DNA of 37,526 nt from an uncultured Flavobacteriales bacterium (GCA_913048175.1 CAJWVX010000014.1:1-37526); one strand, 5' to 3'; counted from the first letter of the stretch, positions 18,448 to 28,136 are shown. The notes: generated from the sequence alone by a model not told the origin. A program made the numbers and translations.

Positions 18448-19589
18448 TTCAACAATCTTTTTAGTACCTGAATATTTGTAGATATAAAGAAATGTTCTGC
18501 AACATGTTGATGCGCCTTTTCTGTCAATTCTTTAACAATATTTTCATTTTGTATTAAATGATTTAAACGATTAGCCAATTCGTTAATATCGTTCACTTTT
18601 ACTTTCTCTCCTAATTCTCCTTGATTGGAAATATAGTCGAACGAACTCATTCCTGTTGTACCAACAATATAATTATTAAAAAAGAGTGCTTCAATAAAAG
18701 ATACCCCAAAAGATTCTAATACCGAGGTTAAACAAAACACTTTAGCTCTATTGTAGTATTCATACAGTGCAACTCTTTCATCTATCTGACCTGTATAAAA
18801 CACTTTATCTTTTAACTGTGGATAATCAATTATTAACTGATCAATTCTCTTATCAAAGTCATTATGAATTTCTCCCACAAAATAAACTTTCCACTTTTGC
18901 AAATCGAGCAAAGGAAGTGTAGCCAATAACATTTCGTAATTTTTATCAGCAGCACCAATTCTTCCTGTGGTTAAAATAATGTTCTCCTTTTCTTGAAACG
19001 TTTTTCTAACAGGAAAATGTTCTTTTAAATAATGATCATTGAGGTTATGACTTAATACTACCAATTTATCTTGCGTATCAGGATATTCTTTACCATAAGC
19101 TTTTAGTAAGTCATTAGAATCTACAGCTATTAAATCAATTTTTTGATGTGCTTTCTTTTCAAAAAATTTATGAAAAGAATTAAAAACTCCTTTTTTAGAA
19201 AAATTAATTCCTTTTTCTAAATCAGGAATGTGCATATCTTGCTTCAATAAAATTTTTCCGCTGGGATTTAGGAATTTATACAGCAACACCTGATAAATAT
19301 CTGCTTTGTTTAATTGCTGTACATGCAAAATATCAATATTTTTTGCTTCTTTTCTTAAATAACGTAATATAGCTTTCTCAAAAAACAAAATCAGCCCCTT
19401 CTCTTCAAGACGAACAATCGATTGATTTTTAGTCTCTGTTTTTAAAGTTGGATAATCCTTATCGCCATAACAAACTATGCTCGGTTGAACATTAGCCAAT
19501 TCTGAAAAAGCGTTACCGATTTGCCCAATATCTTTAGTAAGATGAGCATTATCAAGACCGGGGAAAATACAAACAAAATTTTTTTTCAT
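18444..19589 (-). CDS. Glycosyltransferase family 4 protein
   Basis: 381 residues, GT-B. IDILHVQQLNKADIYQVLLY in the N-terminal half, then ILTTGRIGAADKNYEMLLAT and the full E-x7-E motif in LTSVLESFGVSFIEALFF. It is transcribed alone on the minus strand from a good TTG-19-TACTTTTG promoter, with only 7 nt between the -7 box and the ATG. It is convergent with the Methyltransf_24-like gene and divergent from the FkbM gene. Donor and acceptor are unknown. Confidence 0.9.
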   Translation of the reverse strand: MKKNFVCIFPGLDNAHLTKDIGQIGNAFSELANVQPSIVCYGDKDYPTLKTETKNQSIVRLEEKGLILFFEKAILRYLRKEAKNIDILHVQQLNKADIYQVLLYKFLNPSGKILLKQDMHIPDLEKGINFSKKGVFNSFHKFFEKKAHQKIDLIAVDSNDLLKAYGKEYPDTQDKLVVLSHNLNDHYLKEHFPVRKTFQEKENIILTTGRIGAADKNYEMLLATLPLLDLQKWKVYFVGEIHNDFDKRIDQLIIDYPQLKDKVFYTGQIDERVALYEYYNRAKVFCLTSVLESFGVSFIEALFFNNYIVGTTGMSSFDYISNQGELGEKVKVNDINELANRLNHLIQNENIVKELTEKAHQHVAEHFFISTNIQVLKRLLN

Positions 19590-19596
19590 TATCCAA

Positions 19597-19626
19597 CAAA
19601 AGTAATTTATTAAGAATAGTTTACAA
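19597..19626 (-). promoter_or_regulatory. Promoter of the isolated GT4 gene
   Basis: On the minus strand TTG (19624-19626) is followed after 19 nt by TACTTTTG (19597-19604), a good Bacteroidota -33/-7 pair. The -7 box ends 7 nt before the ATG at 19589, which implies a leader of only a few bases. Confidence 0.55.
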
Positions 19627-19668
19627 CAGTAATTATTGAATACCTTTACTTTTCAATACAATTTTACA

Positions 19669-20328
19669 ATGACATATTACGGACAGTACCAGCAAGACAA
19701 ATATCTGGACAAGCTTTTTAAGCAAAAAAAGAATGGATTTTTTGTGGATATTGGCGCCCATGACGGAGAGACATTTAGCAACAGTTATTTTTTTGAGAAG
19801 GAAAGAAATTGGAAAGGCGTATGTGTAGAACCTATTCCTGAAATATTTTCAAAACTAGATCAAACTCGAAACTGTATTAAAATTAATGGTTGCATTTCAA
19901 ATAAGACTGGATCAGAAAAATTTCTAAGAGTAAGAGGTGAATTTGTTGACACCGAAATGTTAAGCGGTTTAGTTGAAGACTATGACTCACGACACTTAGA
20001 GCGTATAGACAGAGAGATTAAAGAGTATGGAGGAAGTAAAGAAGAGATTGAAGTAACTTGTTATGATATCAATAAAATCTTAACAGATAATCAAATCAAC
20101 CAAGTAGACTTTTTTACTATAGATACGGAAGGAAACGAATTGAAAATATTGAAAACGATTAATTTCGATCAGTTTGATTTTGACATATTTATTGTTGAGA
20201 ACAATTATGAAACAGATGAGATGAATGATTTGATGACCGCCAATGGTTTTAAACGAATTAAGAAAATTGGACATGATGAAGTGTATCGAAATAAAAATAA
20301 ATTGAGTTTTTTGCAAAAACTTTTTTAA
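19669..20328 (+). CDS. FkbM family methyltransferase
   Basis: 219 residues from the ATG at 19669. The frame is open upstream to a TTG at 19636, but the ATG fits the usual FkbM start, immediately before YYGQYQQDKYLD. Motifs: FFVDIGAHDGETFSNSYFFE (SAM motif I), GVCVEPIPEIFSKLD and VDFFTIDTEGNELKILKTI, all hallmarks of FkbM proteins. These enzymes O-methylate sugars and polyketides. It is divergent from the GT4 gene and lies 196 bp before the MBOAT gene. A capping or decorating role on the polysaccharide is inferred. Confidence 0.88.
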   Translation: MTYYGQYQQDKYLDKLFKQKKNGFFVDIGAHDGETFSNSYFFEKERNWKGVCVEPIPEIFSKLDQTRNCIKINGCISNKTGSEKFLRVRGEFVDTEMLSGLVEDYDSRHLERIDREIKEYGGSKEEIEVTCYDINKILTDNQINQVDFFTIDTEGNELKILKTINFDQFDFDIFIVENNYETDEMNDLMTANGFKRIKKIGHDEVYRNKNKLSFLQKLF

Positions 20329-20524
20329 CACCCTTATTCCCTCAACTAAGTCTGGTTTTAATTCCTCTAATAGAACAACATACGACTATTCCACGTTTTT
20401 CAAACGTTATTAACTTAGTATTTTTTTGATTTCACTCTACCCTATAAAAATTGTTTTTCTGCTAAAAAAGTCGTCTAGCATTCTAATTTTCTTTTACTTT
20501 GGTGCAAAGTTAACAAGACAGTAA

Positions 20525-21964
20525 ATGCTTTTCAACTCCTTCAATTTCTTATTTTTTTTTCCAGCAGTTGTTATACTCTATTTTGCGCTTAAGCACAAAT
20601 ATAGATGGGTATTCCTATTAATAGCCAGCTATTACTTTTATATGAGCTGGAAACCAGTCTACGCTCTCCTACTAATCTCATCTACTCTAATTGATTTTTA
20701 CTGTGGATTACAAATGAGTAAGTTATCTGACAAAAAAGACCGAAAGAAATTCCTTTGGCTAAGTATCGTTTCAAATTTTAGTGTATTATTTTTCTTTAAA
20801 TATTTCAATTTTTTAAATGATTCTATTAAAGAGGTATTCAGTTTTATGAGTATCTCAATAGAAATTCCGACACTGGAGATACTGTTACCAGTAGGTATTT
20901 CATTTTACACATTCCAAGCCGTAAGCTATAGCATCGATGTTTACCGAGGAAGTATGAAAGCCGAAACTAATTTGGGTCACTTTGCATTATACATTTCTTT
21001 TTTTCCTCAACTTGTTGCAGGCCCAATTGAACGACCAAGCAACCTACTACCTCAATTTAAAAAAGAAAAGAAGTTTAACTATCAATTAGCTGCTTCAGGA
21101 TTACGTTTAATGGCTTGGGGATTCTTTAAAAAACTGGTAATTGCTGATAACATTGCTGTTATTGTAAATAGTATTTATGCTCAGCATGACTCGGTTAGTG
21201 GTGGATGGCTATTAATTGGAGCCTTCCTGTTTACCATTCAAATTTATTGCGACTTTTCTGGCTATACAGACATCGCAATTGGTGCTGCCAGAGTAATGGG
21301 CTTTGATTTTATGAAAAACTTTAACCGCCCTTTTTTCTCCAAAAGTATTACTGAATTTTGGAGTAGGTGGCACATTTCATTAAGCACCTGGTTTCGTGAC
21401 TATCTATACATTCCTTTGGGAGGAAATAGAACCGTAAAATGGAGGTGGTATTACAATTTATTCATTACTTTCTTAATTAGCGGATTATGGCATGGCGCCA
21501 ATTGGACATTTGTCACTTGGGGAGCTATTCATGGTCTAACCATTGTTATTGAACGTTTTTTTAATGTTCAAATCTCTAAAAATAGGTTTATTCGATATTT
21601 TCAAATACTAGTCACTTTTACAATTCTAGTTTTAACATTTCATGTTTTTAGATCAGAAACAATTGAAAATTCACTCAATGGCTTTCATCGTTTATTTTCT
21701 GATTTACTCAGTTTTAAACTCTCTACTTTTTTGAATTTCGATTCTATTCAATTAAACATTATAAAGGTTGATTGGGTTATTATTGCTTTTGGAATACTGC
21801 TTTTATTCACTATTGAATTTATTCAACGAAAACATAAAATAGGCACCTTAATATATAAACTATCAACATGGAAAAGATGGATAATTTACTGTGTTTTTTT
21901 AATAACAATTCTTTTACTGGGAAAGTTTGAAGGCCCTCAAGAGTTTATTTACTTTCAGTTTTAA
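20525..21964 (+). CDS. MBOAT family membrane O-acyltransferase (AlgI-like)
   Basis: 479 residues and about ten or more membrane helices, the normal AlgI/DltB-like size. Key motifs: FPQLVAGPIERPSNLLPQF, then FWSRWHISLSTWFRDYLYIPLGGNR with conserved His283, then SGLWHGANWTFVTWGAIHGL with the catalytic His323. It moves an acyl group (usually acetyl) across the membrane for O-acylation of an extracytoplasmic polymer. Its stop overlaps the start of the SGNH-like partner (TAATG). This AlgI plus AlgJ/X arrangement is typical of polysaccharide O-acetylation modules. Confidence 0.95.
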   Translation: MLFNSFNFLFFFPAVVILYFALKHKYRWVFLLIASYYFYMSWKPVYALLLISSTLIDFYCGLQMSKLSDKKDRKKFLWLSIVSNFSVLFFFKYFNFLNDSIKEVFSFMSISIEIPTLEILLPVGISFYTFQAVSYSIDVYRGSMKAETNLGHFALYISFFPQLVAGPIERPSNLLPQFKKEKKFNYQLAASGLRLMAWGFFKKLVIADNIAVIVNSIYAQHDSVSGGWLLIGAFLFTIQIYCDFSGYTDIAIGAARVMGFDFMKNFNRPFFSKSITEFWSRWHISLSTWFRDYLYIPLGGNRTVKWRWYYNLFITFLISGLWHGANWTFVTWGAIHGLTIVIERFFNVQISKNRFIRYFQILVTFTILVLTFHVFRSETIENSLNGFHRLFSDLLSFKLSTFLNFDSIQLNIIKVDWVIIAFGILLLFTIEFIQRKHKIGTLIYKLSTWKRWIIYCVFLITILLLGKFEGPQEFIYFQF

Positions 21965-22884
21965 TGCTAAAATTATTTTTTAAAATAACAACCCTTTCAC
22001 TTGCTTCAAGCTTATTTATTATTGGCTTCTTTTTACTTAGTAGGGATAACGATAATCCACAACACAGTTTCTTAAAAGGCCGTTTTTTAAAACAAGAGCG
22101 ATTAAGCAATATTGAGACCCCTAGAGTTATTCTTTGCGGAGGATCTAATTTAGCATTTGGTATAGATACAAAATTAATACAAACTAAAACTGGATTGGAA
22201 ATTGTAAATATGGGACTAAGCAGAAGCTTAGGTTTACCATACATGCTAAAAGAATTAAAAGGAAAAGTAAAGGCAAATGACATTGTAATATTTGCTTTAG
22301 AGTTTGACTATTATTATAAAAAACAACTACTTGGTTTTACCCCTTTATTTATGATTGAAAACAATCTTAATAACCTGGAATATTTCAACAACAAAGATGA
22401 TTTAACAAGAATTATCAATTTTACTCCAAGATACCTACAAATCAAGATAAACCAGTTTTTGTCTAAATCAAACAATAATGCAAACCCAATTTATCACGAG
22501 AATGCATTTAATGAGTATGGAGATGTGATTTCTCATCTAGAGTTTGATAAAACTCCCAAAAATATTAATTATAATGTTTTTAATTTAGACCATAACACAA
22601 CAAACATAGCATTAATAAATAATTTTGTAGAAGAACACCCTGAGGCTAAAATATTCACAGTCTTTCCTTCTTTTCTTGAATCAAATTTTAAGATTCATCA
22701 AAAAGAAGTAGAGGCATTATATCAACTTATAAAAATTGAATCGAAAACAAAGTTTATTGGAAAGTCAGATAGTTTTGTTTTTCCTGACAATTACTTTTTT
22801 GATAGTGTCTATCATTTGAATAAGAAAGGTCGGAAATTACGTTCTGAAAGATTAGCAATCTTAATCAATTCAAAATGTAAATAA
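21964..22884 (+). CDS. SGNH-hydrolase-like O-acetylation partner of the MBOAT protein
   Basis: 306 residues with one N-terminal membrane segment (residues ~8-26), so it is anchored and mostly periplasmic. RVILCGGSNLAFGID places the block I Ser at residue 61, and FFDSVYHLNKKGR near the C-terminus supplies Asp280 and His284. This gives an SGNH/GDSL-type triad comparable to AlgJ, AlgX and similar periplasmic acetyltransferases. It probably takes the acyl group from the MBOAT protein and places it on the glycan. It is translationally coupled to that gene and followed by a strong intrinsic terminator. Confidence 0.82.
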   Translation: MLKLFFKITTLSLASSLFIIGFFLLSRDNDNPQHSFLKGRFLKQERLSNIETPRVILCGGSNLAFGIDTKLIQTKTGLEIVNMGLSRSLGLPYMLKELKGKVKANDIVIFALEFDYYYKKQLLGFTPLFMIENNLNNLEYFNNKDDLTRIINFTPRYLQIKINQFLSKSNNNANPIYHENAFNEYGDVISHLEFDKTPKNINYNVFNLDHNTTNIALINNFVEEHPEAKIFTVFPSFLESNFKIHQKEVEALYQLIKIESKTKFIGKSDSFVFPDNYFFDSVYHLNKKGRKLRSERLAILINSKCK

Positions 22885-22887
22885 ACC

Positions 22888-22915
22888 ACTATGGATTGAA
22901 AATCCATAGTTTTTT
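22888..22915 (+). terminator. Intrinsic terminator after the MBOAT/SGNH operon
   Basis: A 9-bp stem, ACTATGGAT (22888-22896) with ATCCATAGT (22902-22910), has a 5-nt loop and runs into six T residues, 4 nt after the stop codon. Confidence 0.9.
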
Positions 22916-23069
22916 AATATGTAAAAGAATAAATTGTTTTTTTAGCTACTCCAGTATACAATTATTTAAACTCATTTTTCTGCATCTGGATACCCGATTT
23001 CGCGTGCAAGGAGTAAGAGGCAGAAAATTCCACTCCTAAACCTCAATACATCAAAAAAAATAAGAAGCG

Positions 23070-23104
23070 AAAAAAAACCTTACTAAAAAAAGTATTCTAA
23101 GGTT
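23070..23104 (-). terminator. Intrinsic terminator after the flippase gene
   Basis: On the minus strand AACCTTA pairs with TAAGGTT (7 bp, plus 2 bp after a bulge) and is followed by a run of T residues (plus-strand A-run 23070-23077). It begins 5 nt past the flippase stop codon, ending the Wzc-Wzx transcript. Confidence 0.8.
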
Positions 23105-23108
23105 CATT

Positions 23109-24461
23109 TTACTTGTTCCAAAGACCTTTAGCGGTTCCGTTAATAATTTTCCAACATTGTATTGGTTGAAACAGAATACTAATTATAACACCACAACAAG
23201 TAGCCATTATAACTCCCGTACTTCCTAACTCTAAATTTCTTGCAAAAAAGATAGATAAAGGGATATTCAAAATTCCAACAAAAACTGAATGATATACGCT
23301 TAATTGCACTTTACCCACGCCACTTAAAAAATTCCCGAAAATCATTACACTAGTTACCAACATTACATAAATAGCCATCATTAATGATAAAGAAAAAGGA
23401 ACCTGAACCTTTGGCCCAACCCATATATTATATGCATAATTAGAAAACAGAAGCATTACAGCTGTAATAACAGCAAATCCTACCCATAAAAACATAACCT
23501 TTTTTATAGAATTCCGCATCCATTCAAAATCCTTTTTCACGAAAGCCTCGGTATAAGCCGACCAAAGAGATGAGCTAATTATTGTAAAAACCATTGTAAT
23601 TACCCCAAAATATTTATACGCAATATTGTAAGGAGTTACATCTTCTGGCCCTGAGGTTTGAGTAATAATTATATTATCTGTCATATAAATAATTAGTGCT
23701 GCTCCTTGCATAATAAAAAACCGTCCACTTAGGCTCAACAACCCTTTGGCATAAGAAAAATCTACATACTTTAAAGATGGTTTATACTTTTTGTAAGAAG
23801 TGTTAAAAAAGAATATCCCTGCTAAAAGTGGCACAACAAGGTTAACAATACTAAATGATGCTCCTAAATATAGCAACGATCCGTCTGTAGTTTTCATTAA
23901 AATAACGACTACTATTAAAGAAATTAAACTGGCAGCCGTATTAACGACACTGCTCATTGCAGGCCGTTGATCAGCAATGAAAATTATATTAATTAGTTTA
24001 ATTATAAACTGTAAACAAAACACCGTAAAAACAATAAAAACTAACTTCTCTATTTCAATTATATTGATAGATGTATTCAAAATTTCACCCCAATCTATAA
24101 ATTGATTAAAAAGAAAAAAAAGAAAAAAAAGAATTATTGATATAATCGTAATAATGACATAAGTGGTACTAATATATGTTCGTGCTAGCTCATATTTACC
24201 TTCAGCTTTTGCCGTTGCAAATTTATTACGTAGACCATTACCTAAACCAACATCAAAAAAATTAAACCATGTAATAACAGACATTAATGTAATCCATATC
24301 CCGTATTTTGTTGGATTTAAATAATCAATTGTTAAAGGGACTAAGATTAAACTAATGAGAATACTAATCCCTTTCAGGAAAATCGACCCTAAAATGTGTT
24401 TTTTTGCTTTAACAGATCGTTGGTGTCCCGAAAATAATTTATTAAGAATAGTACTAATCAA
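23109..24461 (-). CDS. Oligosaccharide flippase family protein (Wzx-like, MOP superfamily)
   Basis: 450 residues with about 12-14 hydrophobic helices. The N-terminal GSIFLKGISILISLILVPLTIDYLNPTKYGIW-type start (helix 1, then a Tyr-Gly-x-Trp turn) and GLGNGLRNKFATAKAEG are characteristic of Wzx/RfbX-like exporters. It should flip undecaprenyl-linked repeat units to the periplasm. Its first bases overlap the Wzc-like gene by 4 bp (ATGA), and a terminator follows the stop. Together with the Wzy-like protein at 6217-7464, it shows that this is a Wzx/Wzy pathway. Confidence 0.9.
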   Translation of the reverse strand: MISTILNKLFSGHQRSVKAKKHILGSIFLKGISILISLILVPLTIDYLNPTKYGIWITLMSVITWFNFFDVGLGNGLRNKFATAKAEGKYELARTYISTTYVIITIISIILFFLFFLFNQFIDWGEILNTSINIIEIEKLVFIVFTVFCLQFIIKLINIIFIADQRPAMSSVVNTAASLISLIVVVILMKTTDGSLLYLGASFSIVNLVVPLLAGIFFFNTSYKKYKPSLKYVDFSYAKGLLSLSGRFFIMQGAALIIYMTDNIIITQTSGPEDVTPYNIAYKYFGVITMVFTIISSSLWSAYTEAFVKKDFEWMRNSIKKVMFLWVGFAVITAVMLLFSNYAYNIWVGPKVQVPFSLSLMMAIYVMLVTSVMIFGNFLSGVGKVQLSVYHSVFVGILNIPLSIFFARNLELGSTGVIMATCCGVIISILFQPIQCWKIINGTAKGLWNK

Positions 24462-26848
24462 GACCTTCTAAAAATTCGTTTTAACAAACCCCTTTCCTTA
24501 TCCTCCTCATAATAGCCATAACCGTAGCCATAACCGTATCCATAGCCATAACCTGAACCACCATTTTTTACAGCATTAAACAGAATTGAGGCGTTATTTA
24601 ACTTCCCTTCTTTATATAACTGTCCAATATGTGATAAATGATCTTTCTTAGTAACATTTTGGCGAACAACAAATACCAACGCGTCTGCGTACTTACTTAA
24701 CAACAACGCATCCGTTACTAATCCAACTGGTGGTGAATCAATAATAATTGTGTCATATTCTTTTTTCAACATTTCCACTAATTGATCCATTCTATCATTC
24801 ATAATCAATTCTGAAGGATTAGGAGGTATAGGCCCTGAAGGAATAACATCTAAATTTTCTACACCTGATTTCTGTACAATTTCTTCTATTTTTTTTGCTC
24901 CTATCAAAAATGAACTAATTCCTTTATCGTTAGAAATATTAAAGTCTCCTACAATTTTTGGTTTTCTTAAATCTACACCTAATAGAACTGTCTTCTTGCC
25001 AGAAGCTGCAATAATTGAGGATAAATTCATTGCAGTATAAGTCTTTCCTTCTGAACCCACTGACGATGTAATTAAGATTACTTTCTGCTCTTTACCAGCT
25101 GCAAAATATTTTAAATTAGTACGTATCGACCTAAATGACTCTGCTATTAATGATTTAGGATTTTCTGACACCACCAATGCAGATGTTTCTTTACTTAAAC
25201 CAACAATACCTAAAATTGGCATTTTCGTAAGTTTTAAAATAATTTTCTTATCTCTTATAGTATCATCAAGTTGTTCTTTAAGAAAAATTAATCCTGTAGG
25301 AATTAATAATGAAAGCAACAATGCTAAAGAATAGGTTTTATTAGGGATAGGTCTGATTGGGTATGATGTAGAACGAGCGTCTTCTATAATACGGTTATCA
25401 GAAACCGAAGCTGCTAATGCTAATGACGTTTCTGCATCTTTTTGTAGTAAATACAAATACAAACTTTCTTTTACCCTATACTCTCTTTCAATACCTACTA
25501 ATTCTCTTTCTGTTTTTGGAATAGAACGTAATTCACTTTCTAAAGTAGCTAGTGATTTTATAGCCTGAGCTTTAGAAGCTTTTAACCCATTTTCGATACT
25601 CTTTATGTTCTGAATTAATTGTTTTCTTGTAGAAGTGATTTTTTGATTAATAGATATTGAGCTAGCACTCTCTCTTTTTACACTTTGCTGGATGTTATGC
25701 CTCTCAATTTCTAACACTGTTATTTTGCTAATCAGCTCAATTAATAAAGGGTCATCTATACCTAATGATGAAGGTGCAATATCAGCTAAACTGATATTAT
25801 CCATAACATAACCTCCTAAATATTCAATAAAACTTAATTTTAAATTGATATTAGAAAGTTCTCCATCCCGTGTCTTTACGTTTTCTAGAATCATTTCAGA
25901 TTGTGAACTAACATCGATAATACCTTTATCTACTTTAAAATCTTGCCGTTCAACTTCAATTTCTTTCAATTCAAAAGAGATTTTTTTTAATTGACTTGCG
26001 ATAAAATTAGCAGTACTGCTCGCAATTTTATTCTTTTCTTGAGTATCATTCTCTAAATATACTTCTACTAAGGTATTTAAAAAATCAACTCCTCTTTGGG
26101 GTATTACATCATCAACACTAAGCATTACAACAGAAGAGCTCTTACTTGGTTGTTCTACTTTCAGTTTTGCCGAATAAAATTCAACATTACTGGCAATACT
26201 ATTAAATTTTATTCTAAAGTTCTTCTTCTCATAGGATATGTCATTAAATAAATCAGCATCAAAATGGGGTCTTTTATTTACAGTAAGCCTTCCTATAGGT
26301 AAATTAATAGTTTCATCAAACAAATGTTCCTTTTTATAAGTACTACCGTTTTGTTGTATAGTATAACTTAACTCAAACTTATCCTCATTAATAATATTTA
26401 CAAAAAAGAAATTGGTGTACCCGTAAAAATTTAATGAATCGTTGTTTATTTTGATTGGAGATTCAGTATACACCTCCATCTTTTTAACATTGCCAACTAG
26501 ATAATATAGCTTATCTACTTCAAGCTGTTCCAATACTCTTTTTAAAATTTTTCGAGACCTTAGAATCTCTATCTCATTTTCAATGTTCTTACTTACATTA
26601 TAAACATCCAAATCTTTTAATAATTCTTGCGTTCCAAGACTAGTACTCTTATCATCTTTAATTAAGACTTTTGCAGAGATACTGTATACTGGTTTTACAT
26701 ACCAATTATAAAAATAGGCACAGCTAAACCCAATAATCAATGCTAGAGCATAGATATACCAATACCGAAGGTAACTAAATAGAAATCCCTTTAAATTAAA
26801 TTCTACCCGTTCTTCCTCAAAATTTTCTCCTGGAGCGCTCTCTTGCAT
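24458..26848 (-). CDS. Polysaccharide co-polymerase and tyrosine autokinase (Wzc-like)
   Basis: 796 residues. The N-terminal Wzz domain is between two membrane helices (about residues 30-52 and 510-530), with a long coiled-coil periplasmic part between them. The cytoplasmic BY-kinase domain has Walker A SSVGSEGKTYTA (~residue 598), Walker A' VLLGVDLRKPKI and Walker B TIIIDSPPVGLVTDALLL. The tail has seven Gly-Tyr pairs plus an extra Tyr before EED, a tyrosine cluster for autophosphorylation. It controls chain length and export of the Wzx/Wzy polymer. Wza is not in the window. The gene overlaps the flippase gene by 4 bp. Confidence 0.95.
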   Translation of the reverse strand: MQESAPGENFEEERVEFNLKGFLFSYLRYWYIYALALIIGFSCAYFYNWYVKPVYSISAKVLIKDDKSTSLGTQELLKDLDVYNVSKNIENEIEILRSRKILKRVLEQLEVDKLYYLVGNVKKMEVYTESPIKINNDSLNFYGYTNFFFVNIINEDKFELSYTIQQNGSTYKKEHLFDETINLPIGRLTVNKRPHFDADLFNDISYEKKNFRIKFNSIASNVEFYSAKLKVEQPSKSSSVVMLSVDDVIPQRGVDFLNTLVEVYLENDTQEKNKIASSTANFIASQLKKISFELKEIEVERQDFKVDKGIIDVSSQSEMILENVKTRDGELSNINLKLSFIEYLGGYVMDNISLADIAPSSLGIDDPLLIELISKITVLEIERHNIQQSVKRESASSISINQKITSTRKQLIQNIKSIENGLKASKAQAIKSLATLESELRSIPKTERELVGIEREYRVKESLYLYLLQKDAETSLALAASVSDNRIIEDARSTSYPIRPIPNKTYSLALLLSLLIPTGLIFLKEQLDDTIRDKKIILKLTKMPILGIVGLSKETSALVVSENPKSLIAESFRSIRTNLKYFAAGKEQKVILITSSVGSEGKTYTAMNLSSIIAASGKKTVLLGVDLRKPKIVGDFNISNDKGISSFLIGAKKIEEIVQKSGVENLDVIPSGPIPPNPSELIMNDRMDQLVEMLKKEYDTIIIDSPPVGLVTDALLLSKYADALVFVVRQNVTKKDHLSHIGQLYKEGKLNNASILFNAVKNGGSGYGYGYGYGYGYGYYEEDKERGLLKRIFRRS
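24509..24553 (-). repeat. Gly-Tyr codon repeat in the Wzc-like tail
   Basis: Seven consecutive Gly-Tyr codon pairs (six-base unit GGNTAY) plus one Tyr codon. Synonymous third bases vary (GGT/GGC/GGA, TAT/TAC), which indicates selection on the peptide rather than a fresh DNA slippage product. Confidence 0.9.
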
Positions 26849-26866
26849 TAATCTGTTTTACAAAAA

Positions 26867-26874
26867 CAAAAATA
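26867..26874 (-). promoter_or_regulatory. Candidate -7 box of the Wzc/Wzx operon
   Basis: TATTTTTG on the minus strand fits TAnnTTTG and lies 18 nt before the ATG at 26848. No clear -33 TTG is seen at the normal spacing. Confidence 0.35.
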
Positions 26875-26897
26875 CAACTTTGTTCATTGATACATCA

Positions 26898-28136
26898 CTA
26901 TTCAATAACTATTACTTCAACCCGAATATTTTTCATGGCCTGGCTCATATTCTTAGGTTTAGAAACCACTTCACGATCTCCCCCATAACCTTCAGTTCGT
27001 AATTGAGTTTCAGACACTCCATTTTTAGTTAAGTATGTTTTAATCTTTTCTGCTCTTAATTTGGATAACTTTTTTGAACTTCCTTTAAAGTTCCAATCCT
27101 CTCCTAAATGAGCATATCTTTTAGATTTTTTAACCATCCTATTTCCATTTGTATGACCTTGTATTTCAAAAACATTCTTTTTATTTTCCAGAATAAAACT
27201 CAGTAACTTATTTAATTCTTCTTTGGATTCTTCCTTTAACACATAAGTATTAGGATGAAAATATACTTTTCTCATCACTAATTTATCTCCTACTTCTATT
27301 GGGTTTAATTTAATGGTAACTCTTCCCGAAATTATTTTAACAGTATCTTTAAATACTTTATATCCAAGTTTTTTTACTGAAACAAACAGCAACGAATCAA
27401 TATAACTTTCAATAATAAAACCACTATCTATAAGAGATATAAAATTTTGGTTTAAATCATTATTAACACCTCTTATAGCAACCAAAGCCTCAACATTTTC
27501 TTTTGTTTTATTATTTATAACCAAACAATGAACATTTGCATTTATTTTTTTATCCGCTACTATTACTTCTTCTTTTATATCTATATTAGATGCTAATACT
27601 TCCTCATCTTGCTCTTCTACTTCTAATTCTACCTTAATAATTTCTTCCATAACGTCTTCAACACAATCATTTTGGATAGCTTTATTTTTTAATGTTCCTC
27701 TTGAGGTTTTTAATTCTAAATTGTGGCCACAACCATTACCACTAATATAAATTACATTTAAATAGTAAATATCTCCTTTGCCAAAACTTAGCTCTCCTTT
27801 TTTCTTATTAAGAAAAGGCTTGAGATTATTCTTTACAAGATCATAACAGTAGTTATTACCTTCTATTTTATAAATTAAAAGCTCGTAATCATCCTCAGAA
27901 TTAATAGCACTCATTTCGTATTGCAAAGATTCTTCGTCTTTAGAATATAATTCATACCAATAAGTGTATTTATCTTCAGATTGATAATGTATTTCATCAA
28001 TCTTTTCAGAAGGTAAAATTGAAGAGATTTCAATTTTATTTGTGTTAAGACAACTTGTAAATTGCTCTTGAGCTAAAAGAATAGAATTAGTAGCAACTAA
28101 AGAAAATAGAATAATAGTAAGTTTAATGTACCTCAT
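26898..28136 (-). CDS. OmpA family outer-membrane/peptidoglycan-binding protein
   Basis: 412 residues. A signal peptide lies at 1-22 (ends NSILLAQ). The middle has an acidic stretch (~170-190) and a carboxypeptidase-regulatory-like beta domain (~205-275). The C-terminus (~285-410) is an OmpA-type domain, with VYFHPNTYVLKEESKEELNKL, IQGHTNGNRM, KLSKLRAEKIKTYL and LRTEGYGGDR; the Asp normally seen in the peptidoglycan contact (TDxxG) is Asn here (HTNGN). The periplasmic domain should bind peptidoglycan. It shares strand with the Wzc gene but has its own -7 box, so a direct role in polysaccharide export is not shown. Confidence 0.85.
   Translation of the reverse strand: MRYIKLTIILFSLVATNSILLAQEQFTSCLNTNKIEISSILPSEKIDEIHYQSEDKYTYWYELYSKDEESLQYEMSAINSEDDYELLIYKIEGNNYCYDLVKNNLKPFLNKKKGELSFGKGDIYYLNVIYISGNGCGHNLELKTSRGTLKNKAIQNDCVEDVMEEIIKVELEVEEQDEEVLASNIDIKEEVIVADKKINANVHCLVINNKTKENVEALVAIRGVNNDLNQNFISLIDSGFIIESYIDSLLFVSVKKLGYKVFKDTVKIISGRVTIKLNPIEVGDKLVMRKVYFHPNTYVLKEESKEELNKLLSFILENKKNVFEIQGHTNGNRMVKKSKRYAHLGEDWNFKGSSKKLSKLRAEKIKTYLTKNGVSETQLRTEGYGGDREVVSKPKNMSQAMKNIRVEVIVIE

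Noticed and set aside
19636-19668. TTG start extending the FkbM protein by 11 residues
   Set aside because: The ATG at 19669 matches the usual FkbM N-terminus, and a possible TACCTTTA promoter box would lie inside the extension.
20495-20501. TACTTTG as promoter of the MBOAT operon (a similar TACTTTG lies at 29890)
   Set aside because: The spacing inside the box is one base short of TAnnTTTG and no -33 TTG lies at the right distance, so it was not called.
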